14,702 bases of DNA from Gracilaria caudata (taxonomy: Eukaryota; Rhodophyta; Florideophyceae; Gracilariales; Gracilariaceae): positions 1 to 14,702 of the forward strand of contig JASCIV010000674.1 of NCBI GenBank assembly GCA_030374735.1, read 5' to 3'. Below are positions 14,141-14,702 of this stretch, piece by piece (within the stretch, counting starts at the first letter, position 1; the number at the start of each line of letters is the position of its first letter). Under the pieces are notes generated by a model that was not told where the DNA came from, did not search any database, and saw only the letters and a program-made list of their open reading frames with translations. Made by a program: the position numbers and the translations under genes.

Positions 14141-14702
14141 CGGCAGCCCAACTTTAGAGAAAGCTGGGCAGGGGGCTATTACGTTAGCTCGTGGAGAGTT
14201 TTCTGAGAAAGGTGAGCGATGTGGTACACAAGGGCGCGGCAAACGAAGACGGCGAGTGAATGGTCGAAAGGGCGGGGATAATCTCACTCTTGGTACTCTC
14301 GATGATGACCCCCTGACAGAATGCGTGACCGGTCGCTTCTGCAAATTTGATGGCCGCTCAAGGTCGCGCAGTCACTGCTGCAGTGCACGCCATCTGCATC
14401 CGCTGTGCGCCTTGCAACTGTTTCAAACGTTTCATAAATATTACAAACATTTCAAACGTCAAAATCTGATCCACTTTTCGCCAAAAGGATCAAAGACTGT
14501 TTCAGTCCCCACTGCTTTGTCAACTGCTGTTAAGAGCATGTCTATCAGTCAAGCTACATTTCCGAGCCAAATAGCTAAAAACCCAAATCCAAATTTGGCT
14601 TTCATGTGCGCACCTCTATCTGATAGTCTATCAGTAAAAGCTAAATAATATGAGATAGATGCTCGTACTCGCCATAGCATGGCACCTAGTATATGTACAC
14701 TT
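14141..14702. other. Upstream flank of the RING-H2 gene to the window end
   Basis: This is the probable promoter and 5' untranslated region of the RING-H2 gene, or a longer N-terminus if an upstream start or exon exists. TTTCAAACGT is repeated directly at 14421-14430 and 14450-14459. CTGATAG-T-CTATCAG (14620-14634) is a perfect palindrome, and CTATCAG recurs near 14542. The plus-strand ORF across this region is antisense to the RING gene and has no motif. Confidence 0.45.
14620..14634. repeat. 15-bp palindrome CTGATAGTCTATCAG
   Basis: The palindrome has two perfect 7-bp arms around a single T, overlapping a second palindrome CTATCTGATAG (14616-14626). An isolated CTATCAG occurs about 80 bp to the left. 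The cluster could be a binding site for a GATA-type or other dimeric factor upstream of the RING-H2 gene, but nothing else supports that. Confidence 0.4.

Noticed and set aside
13959..14648. 229-codon plus-strand ORF
   Set aside because: It is antisense to the RING-H2 gene, which has a complete zinc-ligand pattern; the plus-strand product is Arg/Ser-rich without motif.
1..14702. CRISPR array, rRNA, prophage or bacterial defence operon
   Set aside because: No regularly spaced repeats, no rRNA-like conserved blocks, and genes on alternating strands with a spliceosomal intron indicate a eukaryotic nuclear locus.

Overview
The window reads as nuclear DNA of an intron-poor, gene-dense eukaryote. 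Seven recognisable protein families and one plain RING-H2 protein lie in 14.7 kb. Almost all are single-exon, with intergenic gaps as short as 50 bp (the convergent pair ending at 11392 and 11443). There are no operons or bacterial ribosome-binding sites. The endoplasmic-reticulum and cytosolic housekeeping set (CCDC47-like, RNF5/RNF185-like, PYROXD1-like, an Acl4-like ribosomal-protein chaperone) is eukaryotic. One intron with a yeast-like signature (GTATGT donor, CTAAC branch site, TACAG acceptor) was found. An intron-poor alga such as a red alga, or another microbial eukaryote, fits best, but the sequence alone does not fix the lineage.

Layout. 1-1016: AT-rich non-coding DNA with a 24-bp perfect inverted repeat (241-264 / 727-750) that looks like a non-autonomous transposon. 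1017-2474 (+): a protein with a 2'-5'-oligoadenylate synthetase (OAS) fold. Its catalytic acidic triad is replaced (E75, R77, R128), and a coiled coil plus a beta-rich domain are added at the C-terminus. 3131-3839 (-): an RNF5/RNF185-type ER ubiquitin ligase; an 82-nt intron must be removed to reveal its C-terminal membrane anchor. 4263-5807 (+): an APH-type phosphotransferase with a degenerate Nudix-like N-terminal domain. It is divergent from the ligase across a promoter that carries a perfect ATGACGTCAT bZIP palindrome. 5935-6207 (+): an unrecognised small ORF. 6487-7200 (+): a C2H2 zinc-finger protein built from a recently duplicated two-finger module. 8157-9674 (-): a PYROXD1-type flavoprotein. 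10310-11392 (+): an Acl4-like TPR protein. 11443-12582 (-): CCDC47. 12583-13639: non-coding, with a cloverleaf-like inverted-repeat structure at 13037-13191. 13640-14140 (-): a RING-H2 protein.

These are independent eukaryotic genes and I see no shared pathway across the window. CCDC47 and the RNF5/185 ligase both serve membrane-protein biogenesis and quality control at the ER, but they are unlinked here. The most unusual item is the OAS-fold pseudoenzyme. In animals OAS proteins sense double-stranded RNA, and the human paralogue OASL is likewise catalytically dead with an added C-terminal module. An OAS-type pseudoenzyme with a different C-terminal module in what appears to be a microbial eukaryote would point to a separate, non-catalytic use of this fold.

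Several of the longest open frames begin at TTG or GTG; I moved those starts to the first in-frame ATG.
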